64,000 nucleotides of DNA from Cruorifilaria tuberocauda (taxonomy: Eukaryota > Nematoda > Chromadorea > Rhabditida > Onchocercidae): NCBI GenBank assembly GCA_013365365.1, contig JABVXU010000011.1, positions 124,001-188,000 on the forward strand, in the 5' to 3' direction. How positions within the stretch are numbered: position 1 is the first letter of the stretch; every line of letters begins with the position of its first letter. Position numbers and translations under genes: made by a program. The notes below the pieces were generated by a model. The model did not search any database, was not told the origin of the DNA, and saw only the letters and a program-made list of their open reading frames with translations. This document shows, one piece after another, positions 13,801 to 25,899 of this stretch.

Positions 13801-16800
13801 TTAATCAAAACTGTCAGAAAATTTACTTTGCATTGCACACGGCCATCATGCGATGATGTTGGCTGCAAACCAAAACATTGTTCCGTCATTGCCTTTACTT
13901 CGTCTGAATATTCCTGAAATAATTTTGGCGATTTACTTGAAACATATTAAAAAAAAAAACATATAAATGGATGCACGCAAATATAGATAACAGGAAACCT
14001 CAACATGATCTTCGCAACAGTCCTCTATACCGTGTTCCTTTCTTCCGTGACTTACAACAGCCTGTTTTCGATCGTGACCGAAATCACAAAATTTACATAT
14101 ATAACGATTAATACCAAGATCTTTGGACATATGCCACAGGACATGGAAACCTCGTATCTGAAAAAGAAAAGTTTTCAGAATAAAAAGCAACAAAAATTCG
14201 ATACATGAAATCAAGACCAAACTCTGTATTTCAAATTTCATTTCACCTGAAAAATATTCTTCACTAAGCAGAGTTATACTATCGCAAAGTCAACCATATC
14301 AAGATACAAACTACCATGCTTTGGTGGTTAACTTATTTCTTATAACCTTTCTTGGATGTAGAGCTTAATAATACAAACGTTATTAATCAAGTTTAAAAGA
14401 AAGAATTTTATCTACAACTACGCTCAAACATTCAGGCAAAAACGTGAAAGTTCACAATGAATCACCTTATTATGTAACAATTTATGACATTTTTGACAAT
14501 GTAATTGTTGATAGTCAGTTTGCTCTATTGAGGAAATTTCTCGAGATGTTGATGGAATAGACGGGAGATGTTGCTGCTGCTGATGTGTTAATTGTTCTGC
14601 ACTACTACATCGATTTGCCTCTTGCATTGCAGCCATTCTTTGGGCATTTAGTGCAGCAGTTGCTACTGCAACTCGAGCTGTAGCAACAGCACGAGCTGCT
14701 GCAACAGCTAGCGCCTAAAATTTAATACACTTCCAAATTTGCCTTCAGCATTTTCTATCTTTATAACTTTCATTCTGTGCTATCTGTATGAAAAAGACAA
14801 AATTTACTCTTTCCGCTGCTCTTTTCTTCCTCCTTGAATTTCTTGGATTCCGAGCTTGTGCTGCCATCATCTGATCGTAAATCATCTGTGCACGTGCAGC
14901 TGTGGGACCAGGCTTATTACCCGTTGTTCCCAAAAGATCCAGTGATACTTCCTAAAAATATAAAAAAGCCACATTTCGTATAAATTACGGAATAAATGAG
15001 GATGATTTTATAATTCTATGCACCAAAATAATGATACGGACAATAATAATGCACACAAAAACCTACCTGGGAAATCTTGAATAACTCAGCTGTTCGATCT
15101 TCAATTAACATCGGATTTATTGCACCATGTACTTTTGACTGATGATTTTCCATTTGGTCTTTTCTATAGTGCTGCACTTGACAAGCCGGATATTTGCAAC
15201 GGAAACGGAAAAGCTATAAATTCGAAGACTGATTTTAATGCATAATTGATATGAAGAAATTCCCTGATTAGTCTTGATAAGATCATAACCAGGAAAAAGA
15301 AACATGCTAATCAGTTTTTTTCTATCCACTATCAACATTCTTAATAAAGAAAATCTACATTTCTAACCTGGCGGTCCTTTGCCATGTGATAAAAAATATG
15401 CATTTGTCGTGCACCAGCAGTAATAAGCTGCTTACACTTACAGATTCCCATCATACGTCTTTTTGCCAAGCTTAAAAATGCCATAATTTAATTGGGTATT
15501 CAATTAAGGATGAAAAATACTTCCAAATTTGTGCTTTCAAGAATCAATAAACTGAGTGAACTGAGTGGTTTAATGATTTGCAAAGAAAATATTTCCGAAT
15601 ATGAACAAATGTAAGGAACCGATTAATGTAAATGAACCTGCTCTTGGTAACTTTAGGTCGCTCATTTTTTGTGCTACAGTCAGTGATATTACCATTATCA
15701 TAAACACTATTACTACCACCACGATTTCGCCGTTTCCACGGGATAGCTATATCACCCGCACTAAATATTTCAGCAACATTTCCCAGAATATCCGTTGCAT
15801 CTTGGCCGCCATCAACTGCTGCCTCTGCTAGCAACGCTTCATCGGACTGCTCAGCTGCTGTAACATATAACAAACTTGATCCCTGAAGGATAAGTGAAAA
15901 CCATAACACGACAGATATCATGTTGCGAGAATGATAAAGACTGATATAAACAAGTTTTGTTTTGCAAAGAAGAGAAATTTTCCAAAAATCTTTTCATTCA
16001 GAAAAAAGCACTGATGAAAATTTGTCCATTCATCTACGATTTTCTAAACAATGCTAATAATATTTTGCGTCAATAAAAAATAAATAGGAAAAAAAACTCC
16101 TATTTTTAATGATAAATCCCTATGCATGTCATTACCAATAGATCGACGGATCACGTTTAGCAGGGTTTAGCGCATATGGTCGTATTGTTACGAGACGAGA
16201 TAAATAAAATTTAACAAAGCGCAACCGATACTTAAAACAATAACATAGAGAATCAAAAATGATAGACATAACTGAATGTATTAAAGGAAAAAAGATTTAC
16301 TTGATTCTTCCATTGCAACGTCAAAAGTGCTTTTGACATCACGTATACCGCTTGCAATGCTATTATTAAATTCATCATCCATTTCTCCACCTACTCCAAT
16401 TCCACCATCTTCAATACCAGATCCTTCCACACTAACTTCTTGTTCATCGGTATTTTCATTAGTTGCAACACGTATCGCTGATAAGACCGCATCAGTGTTT
16501 GTGTTCCAAGACATAGTATTATCACTAATGAAAATAAGTTCAAGAGGTGCAGAATTTTAGAAAAGAAACAAGTGGATTGATATGAATTATGTGCATGAAT
16601 ATGACATGTATTAGCAAATGCTAGATACTAGACCTGCAAATCGATCAGCTTATGCTATACAGTTCAATTTGAAGTATGATATGATCGAACTGATAATTAC
16701 GAAATAATTACCTTGCAGGTCGTTTCTTTGAAATAGCAGTGGCTGTCGCTCCAACAGTTGCCGTTGGCGTAAATCCAGATCTTTGTAGTTGCTGATTCAC

Positions 16801-19800
16801 TGATATGTGGTCTCGGCCATTTGCCAATGTGTTGATATTACGTACAGTATTTTCAACACCGGCTTCACATGTAGGTGATAAACTTGCCGTAGATCGTCTG
16901 TCCTAAAATTTCTTGCAATTATTGTTAGTCAGAAAGAGTATCCAAACTCTGAGCTGAATGGCAAAACTGAATGCGTAACCTGGCTCTTTCAAAGGATCAT
17001 AAGAATTATAATTTATGGTATATTTTATACGACATATTGAATAACTTAAACACTACTTTTTTGATATTTTCATGGATACGAAAAGGAATTAACCAAATCA
17101 TTTGCATGAGTTATGAGTTGTTCTCTCATGTTATTCACCGGGAACGTGGCAGGATGGAAATTTGGCGGCGGCAACGTCGTTGCTGTTGTTACAGTCGGTG
17201 ACGGCTGAGAACTGCTGACCAGTGGCGTTGGCTGCGCACGGCGCGCATTCATCAAGCAACGATCCATCATCAGTTGAAGCAACCGTTTTGCAGTTGGATT
17301 GTCATGGTATGCATAAATATACTACAACGAAATATACGCTATCGTTATTGAAATATGAATGTCTGAATAACTGAAAAATAATATTAATTATGGAATAAAA
17401 AATGTTACTGAATGTTGGATTCCAACTCCCTATCTAGTTTTAATTTACAGTCATTAAAATCTTTTTCAGTGTTTCCAACTCTCCGATATCATTACTGCTT
17501 TCATAAAATGGAAGTTCTGGTAACCTGAAATCGGAAAATCTATTCGCTTGCTGAAGTATCACTTACAATCATACTATCCTCTTAAATATATCGAGAACTT
17601 CTAGAATTCAATATGCAAAGACAATAACAACACTTCCATAACTACGGCAACTTCCAGAAGTGATACAAGCTTATTTAATTAAATGGTAAAAAGGAACTAT
17701 TCATCGCATTTAATCGATATAATGTTGAATTGTTCATGAAGTGTTTAAGATTTCCTCCTATACATTATGAATAAGCTGATACTTTCCAGGTTATTCGAAC
17801 TAAAGTCACTGGTTGATTTAGAAATATTTCATGCTCACAATCCTTTTCGAGAATATTTTGCAATACCCACCCTAAAATCATATCATTTACCCATTATCAA
17901 CTATCTGGTTCAACTGAGATGATAAAACAGCTCTTACTTTATGCTCATAACTTTTTCGATGTGTTGAGTGAATATGTTCGCGTAACTGAAAATCTGTCGA
18001 TCTTTCCGCATAACATTCAGTGCATTGGAAAGGACTCCAGTGTAAATGCTCGACTTTTATATGGACCTGAAAACTTTCAGAACGCCAATGATACGTTTTT
18101 CCTTCGATATGAATATTGAATTATTGAGAATTTTTGCTACTTTTCTATCTATTCAAATACAATTTTAAACACTTTCCTCTCTCATCTAAGTTTAGTTTGT
18201 ACAATTTTTCCTAGTTTTCCGACACCACTCTCACAATTCATTGATCTGATAAATCACCTCCATTTCTTCACTGCTCATTTTGCAAATGCCACATTCGGGA
18301 CAGCGCAAATATACTGGTGGTAGAGGCGGTAAATTGAGCAAGTTCGGTAAATACATTGTTGATGCTCCTGGTCCTAGTCCGTAACCGTATATATTTCCAC
18401 CTAAAATTAGAAGGTAATAATGAAGTTCCAACACTGGACAAAAGATAGATGAAAAAACTGCAGTTAATTACTTACGAAAGATTTTTCGTAAGCGATTAAT
18501 AACAGTCATTCAGATGAGTTTCTTTCCCTTTATTACATTGCATTGTTTGCTGATTTCACATTTCTCAATGATATCTTTTACATTTAAGGAAATTACATCA
18601 TTATTTCGCTTAATTATCTTTAAATCTCCCAATTTTCTCCTTTTCTTTCAAACACCACTTCTGACGTTTCTTTGCTAAATTCATTTAATCTTTAAAATCA
18701 AGTTAAAAAAGAGTTTTACTTATCGGAGATGGAAAATTATCCGCTCCAGAAGCATTCGGCCATAAATCCATTACATCATTATTAACTTGCTAAAATTTTT
18801 GGCAAAATTTAATTTCGACAAACAAGTTAAACACATATATATGATAAAAAACAAAATAACATACTGATCTGTGATCCTCTATGATAAAACTTTGAATTAT
18901 ACCATAAATGACAGAAAATATGATGCTATGTTACATATATTTGTTTCTTTTAAATTTACGAATTACAAAATGTTAACTTTTAACATTACAAAATAACCTG
19001 GTAAACGACTTACTGGTGTTTGAAAAGCATGAGATGGAAAATTCCGCCCTATATACTGTTGCATCTCTTCTCGTGATCGTTGTTCCGCTCGTGCTGATCC
19101 ATTTGATACACCCCCAGCTGAAAAAATAAAAAAGCATGGGAGTCCGGCGAAAAAACCTTTCATGTTCCGAGTAATCATCCAGCTATATTACGACAATAGC
19201 AAAGGTAAAGAAAGACAGTACGCATCAAAACTTTTCATGAAGGCAATAAAAGAAAAATAATTTCTGGTGTTGTAAATTCTAAATTGCCCAAGTAATTATG
19301 CCATAAATGAGCATTAGTATTGAAGATTTTGACAAATTTTTGAAAAACTTGTAGTATTCAGAACTGTTTAAGATGACAAATATCCATATCAATATGAATT
19401 TTATTGATTACTGATAGATCCAAATACCGAAGTATATGAAGAGCACCAATGATTATTAATAAAACAGGAAAATACTACAATCAGAGAGAATTTCATCAAA
19501 ATGAAAAAGAAAATCAAGCAGTACTTTATCACTGAGAATTACATTTCAAAGAAAGAACAGACAGATCTGAAACAGTTATACTACATCGTGAATCTTATTA
19601 GGGCCATCATCAAATTATAATAGATGGAAAGGAATGAATGAATCGGTTTTTAATGATCTTGACCATAATAATAGATTACTAATGATGCTATACATTATTG
19701 TTTCATGCAATTCATTACAAGCAAGATCTATGACTAATACCTAAGACTGATTAAATATTCTTGGATTGATGAAAATATATGTTCAAAGGTCATTAATTAC

Positions 19801-19909
19801 CTTGGGTAGAAAGCATTAAACGATGCATGATACTATCCCGAACATTTGATGGCAAAGATGAAGTAGCACCACGTTGCGCTGGCGGCACCGGTGCTCCACT
19901 ACGAATCAT
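10848..19909 (-). CDS. multi-C2H2 zinc-finger protein with four paired-finger modules
   Basis: Likely a nuclear DNA- or RNA-binding protein; I cannot name an orthologue. Coding exons, in transcript order: 19909-19801, 19117-19014, 18789-18720, 18400-18258, 18066-17938, 17871-17839, 17550-17449, 17321-17094, 16902-16712, 16524-16301, 15857-15638, 15470-15368, 15213-15067, 14951-14808, 14714-14466, 14157-13999, 13913-13827, 13392-13276, 13042-12758, 12668-12579, 12241-12066, 11950-11802, 11600-11332, 11042-10848. All junctions keep phase, giving about 1,240 residues. Fingers lie near residues 128-149 and 157-178, 527-545 and 558-581, 722-741 and 753-775, 947-963 and 973-994. Several are split by introns within the finger. 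Linkers are Thr/Ser/Pro-rich (exon 8), Gly/acidic (exon 10), Ala-rich (exon 15) and acidic at the C terminus. The start ATG follows a TTAG acceptor by 9 bases, suggesting trans-splicing. The least certain part is exon 6: a longer form (17871-17783) with an earlier exon 5 donor (17952) also keeps phase. Confidence 0.85.
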
Positions 19910-19918
19910 CCTTTTGTC

Positions 19919-22900
19919 CTAATTTTCTCACCACCAATCGGGTCCTAAATAGCCAACTGATTCACCAAGCTATTAATTCAAATTAAAAAACAAAGAAAAA
20001 AAGGAAAATTATAAATGACTTATGCACTTGTAATTATAAATTACAATGAAATATTCTGCTGCTATTTAACAAATGTCAAAAAAAAAGTTTCCCTTGACAT
20101 TCACTTAACAAAATCTGTCTACTTTATCACTAATTAATAATAACGATATCACTAACTACCGCCGATAAAATATTGCTAACGAATGAACAAATGTAATACA
20201 TTGTCCACCTGATCCTTAAACTGTTACGGTAGATGAAGACAAATAAGATAACTGTAATGCATTTCATTATAAGATGAACCAATGACCGATAATGATAACC
20301 TGAGAAGCTCTGTTTAATTAACTCTAATTTAGATCTAACAATGAGATACTGAAACACAATTCGAGATATCAGACAGAAAGTTCTTCCGTCGTTCTACATT
20401 TCGTTCTTTTTCCTTCTACCCCTTCTCATCTTTTGTTTTTCTATCACTTCTTTCTTAGCTTACCTCATCTCCTATCTCTTAGAGAAATACCTCAGCGACT
20501 TCAGGCCATAAGTCAAGTTTTCCTCTTGGGATTCTACTGCCACTACCAACAATTTAAGCAAACCTAGCAACTGATGTATTTAATTGCAACATTATTTCAC
20601 AGTAGTCAAGAGCAAAGGTGGAATAGTGCAATATGGGTAATGAATATGACTGCCGACAGAATTTTTGGCATTGAGAGCATTTTGAAAAGCCAGCTAAAGT
20701 GTGAAAAAGTGTGAAAAATGGAATTAAATGATATTCGATTTTCGAAAAATATTCAAACTATGATTCATCAAGTGGAAGAAAACAGAATAAAGTATTGTTG
20801 CTATGAACTACTTTCCTATTTGAACACTAATTTCGATAAGTGGAGTTAATCGCTCACCATTCCTAAAGATGTTGAAGGATTCCCGAAAGGGTTCGGTCAA
20901 AGGGAGGGGTGAAGGGTCATAAAACGAAGTGGAATCCGATGTCAAACCAAGGCGGAACCCAGTAATTTCTGTTGAAAGACCAGGCAACGATGCCGATAGT
21001 TTTGTAATCTGTCAAGACAATTGAAAAGAATGAAATTGTAAAAGACATTGTAAGAAGAGATTTTGTGACTCGAAACTGGAAGGATTAAAAGAGGAGGATT
21101 GAAGGAAGATGTAGAAATAGAACAATGATTGAAAAGGATGTCTGGGCAGGAACATCAATCGGATTACGGCCAGGGAGTAAAGATTCGGGAATAATGGAGA
21201 CGGGAATTAAATAAGAAGAAACTCAAACATTGCAGTTCGATGAAGAGAAAGAAGAGAAAAGTGATGATGAGAAGGGATTGCTGAAATGATTGCAGTGGCC
21301 AAGAATTGCAGTGATGGAGAACGTCACAGTTGTTCATTCACATCAACACGAGGGGAATCAGAAAAAAGTGGTGGAAATAACTAAATTCAGATAGAAGCTA
21401 TCGCCTGACAGTGATGCTTCGAGAGAGAAACTCAGGGTGATGAGGATGTCAGCATTTGTGCAAACAGAACAGGAATGTGTTGTACTTCTGATACGAGGAA
21501 GAAAGGTAGAATACACATCGTGCAGTCAGTTAGACATACGAATCTGAGACGGAAGGGAAAGATTCGCAGTGGCGAGGATGCGAATCGTCCAGTGGTTAGA
21601 ATCGAGGAAGGTGCAGTGAGGGAAGCGTGAAGGGAATGTCGGATGGGAAGGAGTGACAGTGGAAACTGAAGGTTATAGAAACGTGAAGCAGGGAGGTATG
21701 AAGCGGAGTGACTCAGTGCAAACAAGGGGGAATGTTTCGGAATAATCGACGAAAGTTTTAATCTTACGATAACTTCTTCGGGCTGTACCAAAGTGCATCC
21801 AGACGTAATAGAAATCATGAAGATTTTCTACTGCAAAACAGCAGCATTGATATAATGGACTTCAAACAGGTCGTATTTTAAATGTGACAGTTATTGATTG
21901 TTCAAGCATACAAACACATTAGGAAATTTACAAACTTGCCAACGGTAAATTTTTATGAAATGCATTAAAATTATTTCGAAAAAATTCTAGCTCAAATGGC
22001 ATCCTTATACATTTATGAGTAAAAACTTTTGTCATCTAACAATTCTGACATTGTTAACATCATTTAACAGTTCAGTCTGAAAATAGGAAAACGAAAAATA
22101 TAGAGAAGAAATATTGAAATTCAATTATAATTTGGTTAAAATGATTACAAGTGAGATGGAAAGGAGAAGATACATTTTGCAGAGAGAAAAGGAATTAATG
22201 ACAAATGTTCATATCTAACAATCATACATAAAACCTGATGGTATGAAGAAAGCAACGAAAAGAAATGGGATGAGAAGAAGGTAGAAGCTGTCTGGAGGTA
22301 GAAGGTGGTCCGTGGCCCGGTTAACCGAATGCTCACTCCCTCATTCCTCCAACCAGGGTCAACAGAAGAGGTGAAGCAGGAAGGATGGTAGCACTAGCAG
22401 TGCAACAGCTGACATCGGTGACTTCCAGGAACGACCACTTCTTTCCCTCCTTCGCACAGTTCAGCAAAGAGAGGAGGTAGCGCAAGCAACAACCTTCCTT
22501 TCCTCTTCGAGATCTTCCTTCCTTCACCTGGAGATCTCCAGGAATGATGACAGCAGCAAATATTGAGAACATTTTAAATTCAGCGTTCTCCACTTTCGCT
22601 CTTTCCTTACACAATTTTAGGAATTAAAAGGGATTCCCGGAATTTCATCATCCCGCTCGCAGTCCTCAACATCATTATATCACGACTAGCACAACTGAAA
22701 CCGATAATGAAGATGACGTGTTATTGTTTATGGATGATAGCTTTGGTAGATTGCCACGAATGTCTGATGTGATCATGCATGATTCAGAAGGAAGGATAGG
22801 ATAAGAGCATTACTCACAGAATTAATTTGAACGCTTGAACGGTTCTCATTTCTCCAGTTAAGTTATTCAGCTGATTTCATTTGAGAAAAACAGTTTTACT

Positions 22901-23000
22901 TTCGAATACTCCTTTCTCTGATTATTCATTTCATTATCATTTTCCACAAATGATCAATGAGCTGATCAAGCAGGTATTTCTGGACAATTTACACTGATAA
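19919..23000. other. upstream flank of the zinc-finger gene; no supportable gene
   Basis: This probably includes the promoter of the minus-strand zinc-finger gene. At about 20,850-21,800 the plus strand is strongly purine-rich (GA/GG). A 128-residue minus-strand open frame (21818-21432) lies in that biased sequence, but it has no recognisable domain and is probably a composition effect. Confidence 0.45.
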
Positions 23001-23021
23001 GAAAGAGTGAAAAGGAGAGAC

Positions 23022-23024
<3 letters not shown>

Positions 23025-23070
<46 letters not shown>
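23025..23070. repeat. (GA)23 dinucleotide microsatellite
   Basis: There are 46 uninterrupted bases of alternating G and A, flanked by further GA-rich sequence. On the minus strand the repeat reads as a Leu-Ser run inside a short open frame, which is a repeat artefact. Confidence 0.95.
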
Positions 23071-23074
<4 letters not shown>

Positions 23075-23879
23075 GCAAACACAAAAAGAAGGGTCTTGTT
23101 GTAAATGTGAAAGTTGACGTGTAAATCATTCCCATTGAGATATATGTAAAACATGTAAAAAAGCATATAACAGCTTTTATTTTTAAATTTTAGGTGCGAT
23201 TCTAAATAATCAGTGCAATTTGCTCATCCGAACAAAGATCAATTCGATCTTATCATTAATGATTACCTTAATTATCACAAGATGATTAAGATGTGTTAGT
23301 ATGCAAATTACAATTGTAGTTAACTAGTTATGGTAAGTCACCGTGGATGCATTACAGAAACCTGTTTTCTAGGCAAATGCACCATTCATTTCAGGAACTC
23401 TCAGTATTAAAAAAGCCCGAATTAATGAAGCATTGGTTCAAATGGAATGCGACAAATAGTAAGCGAAATAGCTTTATTGCGAAATCATTGCAGTGGTCGT
23501 GATATTCAGCCGAGAAGTAATTAGTTTACTTCTCAACTGAAAGGAAGGAATAGTGACTGTGAAGGAGGAGTAGTGGAAGATAGATTTTAGATTCTAGGTC
23601 TCTCAACGTGCGAATTCCGTCTTCCTGCAAATGCTTCTTGCATGGAACTGTGTCAGAGCGTGGGAGGAATGTGAAAAATTAAAGGCAATTCTTCTCTCCC
23701 TGCATTTCGCCGCTCAGACCGACAATTCGCTGAGGCAGAAAGTTTACGACACGACGGAGAAGACGGGTGGAAGCCATTCTTCGTGTTCACGACACGTGAG
23801 GGCTGGGAAGCAGATGAAGGATGGAGTTCGCGACGTACGGAGGAGCTGCTGCTCTCTACTGCTGTCGGAGCGGAACGTA

Positions 23880-23924
23880 GATGGATGGGTGGATTGATGG
23901 ATTGATTGATGGATGGATGGAGTC
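23880..23924. repeat. imperfect GATG/GATT tetranucleotide tract
   Basis: Repeated GATG, GATT and TGGA words make up almost all of these 45 bases. It is a short-tandem-repeat tract with interruptions. Confidence 0.75.
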
Positions 23925-24057
23925 GAGAGGTGCAGTGCTGCTCAGAAGCTACCGCTGCTCGAAGACTGGATGGGCGAAGCGCAAACAAAAGCACCGCACT
24001 GTCCCATAGACTACCATCGCTGCACATCTAATCTCTTCCTTTCTTCCATCCTGCATC

Positions 24058-24058
<1 letters not shown>

Positions 24059-24103
<45 letters not shown>
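24059..24103. repeat. (CAG)15 trinucleotide repeat
   Basis: Fifteen uninterrupted CAG units are followed, after a one-base slip, by further GCA units to about 24116. Depending on frame and strand it reads as poly-Ser, poly-Ala, poly-Gln or poly-Cys, so the open frames spanning it are not evidence of coding. Confidence 0.95.
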
Positions 24104-24105
<2 letters not shown>

Positions 24106-24232
24106 CAGCAGCAGCACTCGAAGTTAGAAGGAAGGAAGAATGAATGAAAGAAAAGTGGAAGGCAAGGCTCGCAACATACTGCAGTCGTAGCACACATCAT
24201 ACAGAAGGAGAATGAGTAGCGTAGAATGGGGT

Positions 24233-24300
24233 TGACGAGAAGGACGACGACCACGACGACACGACAGCGACGACGCGACGACGAGGACGACGACGAGACT
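24233..24300. repeat. imperfect GAC/CGA trinucleotide tract
   Basis: This region is dominated by GACGAC and CGACGA words with interruptions. It gives artefactual Arg/Thr/Asp-rich open frames on the plus strand and Val/Ser/Arg-rich ones on the minus strand. Confidence 0.8.
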
Positions 24301-25899
24301 GTCCGTCGGAGAGAGAACTCCCATTCCTCCTCCCTCTTCCTCACCGTCGATGGACCGCACCTCGCACGATACCCAGGCACTCGGCCACATCGGCCAACCC
24401 TTCGCTCGGCAAGTACCTGCTGCTGCAAAGGTGGGAAGCAGAAGGGAGGTTTGGTTTCCCTCCGCGATCGCAGCGACAGACCGAGTCGACCGAGGACTGT
24501 CTTCTCGAGGGTGCAGAAAGAGGGTAGGAAGTGAAGTCTAAGAATGAGGAAGTTGACAGTCTAAGAATGACAAACTTCCTATTCAAACAAGCAGGAGGGA
24601 AACGATATGAACATTCAATTAGACTATTCCCTTCTCTCTTGCACAAACGAATGTCACACTCTCCCGTGGAATCGAACAAAAGTCACTGGTTAAAATATCT
24701 ACTGAGTACGTTCAGATATGCAAAATCGATGATTGACCTCAGTTACGTCAATTCAAACGGAGAGAAACAAAAAAGGGGCATATGTCAAGTAATAAGCAAA
24801 TATATGTGTTTGAAGCACACTGATGAATGGCAGTTAAACACCTTCCAGTCATGGCAATTTCATACGGCGCTAAATTTATCCTTAAACAGCAGTAAAATTC
24901 ATAATCACTTGTGTTTTAACATCAGTTAAGTAAAACTGTAAACACTATGCATGAATACATTTCTCTTGAGATTCTTAAAAGAGCATCATTGTAGATGATA
25001 TGATTGATATCAGTAAACAACTGTGGATGAGCTACTGTAAGAATGAACTTTCAGTAGTTCAGTATACTGCAAAGGAGAATACTACCACCGCTGCTTTTAC
25101 CTTTACTTTGAAGAAACGACATCATGCAATACTTGTTTTGAAAATAGAAAAAAGGAAGAACTACATGCATTGTTACTTTAAGAAAAAGAAACTTTGTTTC
25201 TCCTTCAGATCTTTCCACCTTCTCTCTGTTTTTGTTTCAGAAAGCTTTGCAGTGACTTCATCCCACGAAAGGAAAAAGCGATCCAGAGCTTTAAGCATCA
25301 GCGATCGTTCAGGCTCACTTCTGACGGATGCGGAAAATAGCGACAGCAGCGGCAGCGGCAGGGAAGCTACTAACTACTACCACCACACTGGTGTGAAATC
25401 GATAGCAGCAGCAAAAGGGAAGAACTGACAGACGACCGCCTAGAAGAGTAGCATCAACGAGCACGTCTTCCGACGCCTTCCCCGTCTTCACCGTCCAAAC
25501 TTGTATCATCACCGCCACCGCCATCCTCCACCATCGGCATTGTTTGCCACGACGAACGCAATCAACGCCGACCGGCGTCAGCGTCGTCACAGAGCCGACA
25601 GAAGATGACAGCGACGCGAGGATGCAGGCGATGTGGGAGGAAAGGAAAGTGCTGCAACGTCGCCGAGACACTGTGACACTGTGCGGCGTGCGACATCAGA
25701 TGCTCTCTCGCCCTCTTCTCGTCTCAGTGGTAGAGTGTTCTCTCGCTCAGCCGACCCTTCTCCACTGCTCCACTGAGCGGCACTGCATAGGAAACCAGTG
25801 GAACAGTCCTTCAGCCCAAGAACTTCCTGACTTCCCCGCATTTCCGGAGGTGAAGAAGTGGAGGAGTCTGGACTAGTCATTCTTGAGTACGGGTTCAGT

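Noticed and set aside
16192..16271. Possible extra 80-bp exon in the large zinc-finger gene
   Set aside because: It fits phase but would leave an intron of only 29 bases; choosing the acceptor at 15858 for the next exon solves the phase without it.
21432..21818. 128-residue minus-strand open frame
   Set aside because: Lies in strongly purine-biased DNA that lacks stop codons on one strand by composition; Ser/Leu/Pro-rich with no motif.
23025..24103. Microsatellites read as Leu-Ser, poly-Ser or poly-Ala proteins
   Set aside because: Open frames there are produced by the repeats themselves.
24531..24929. 132-residue plus-strand open frame
   Set aside because: No recognisable domain, no splice support, beside simple repeats; composition like random sequence.
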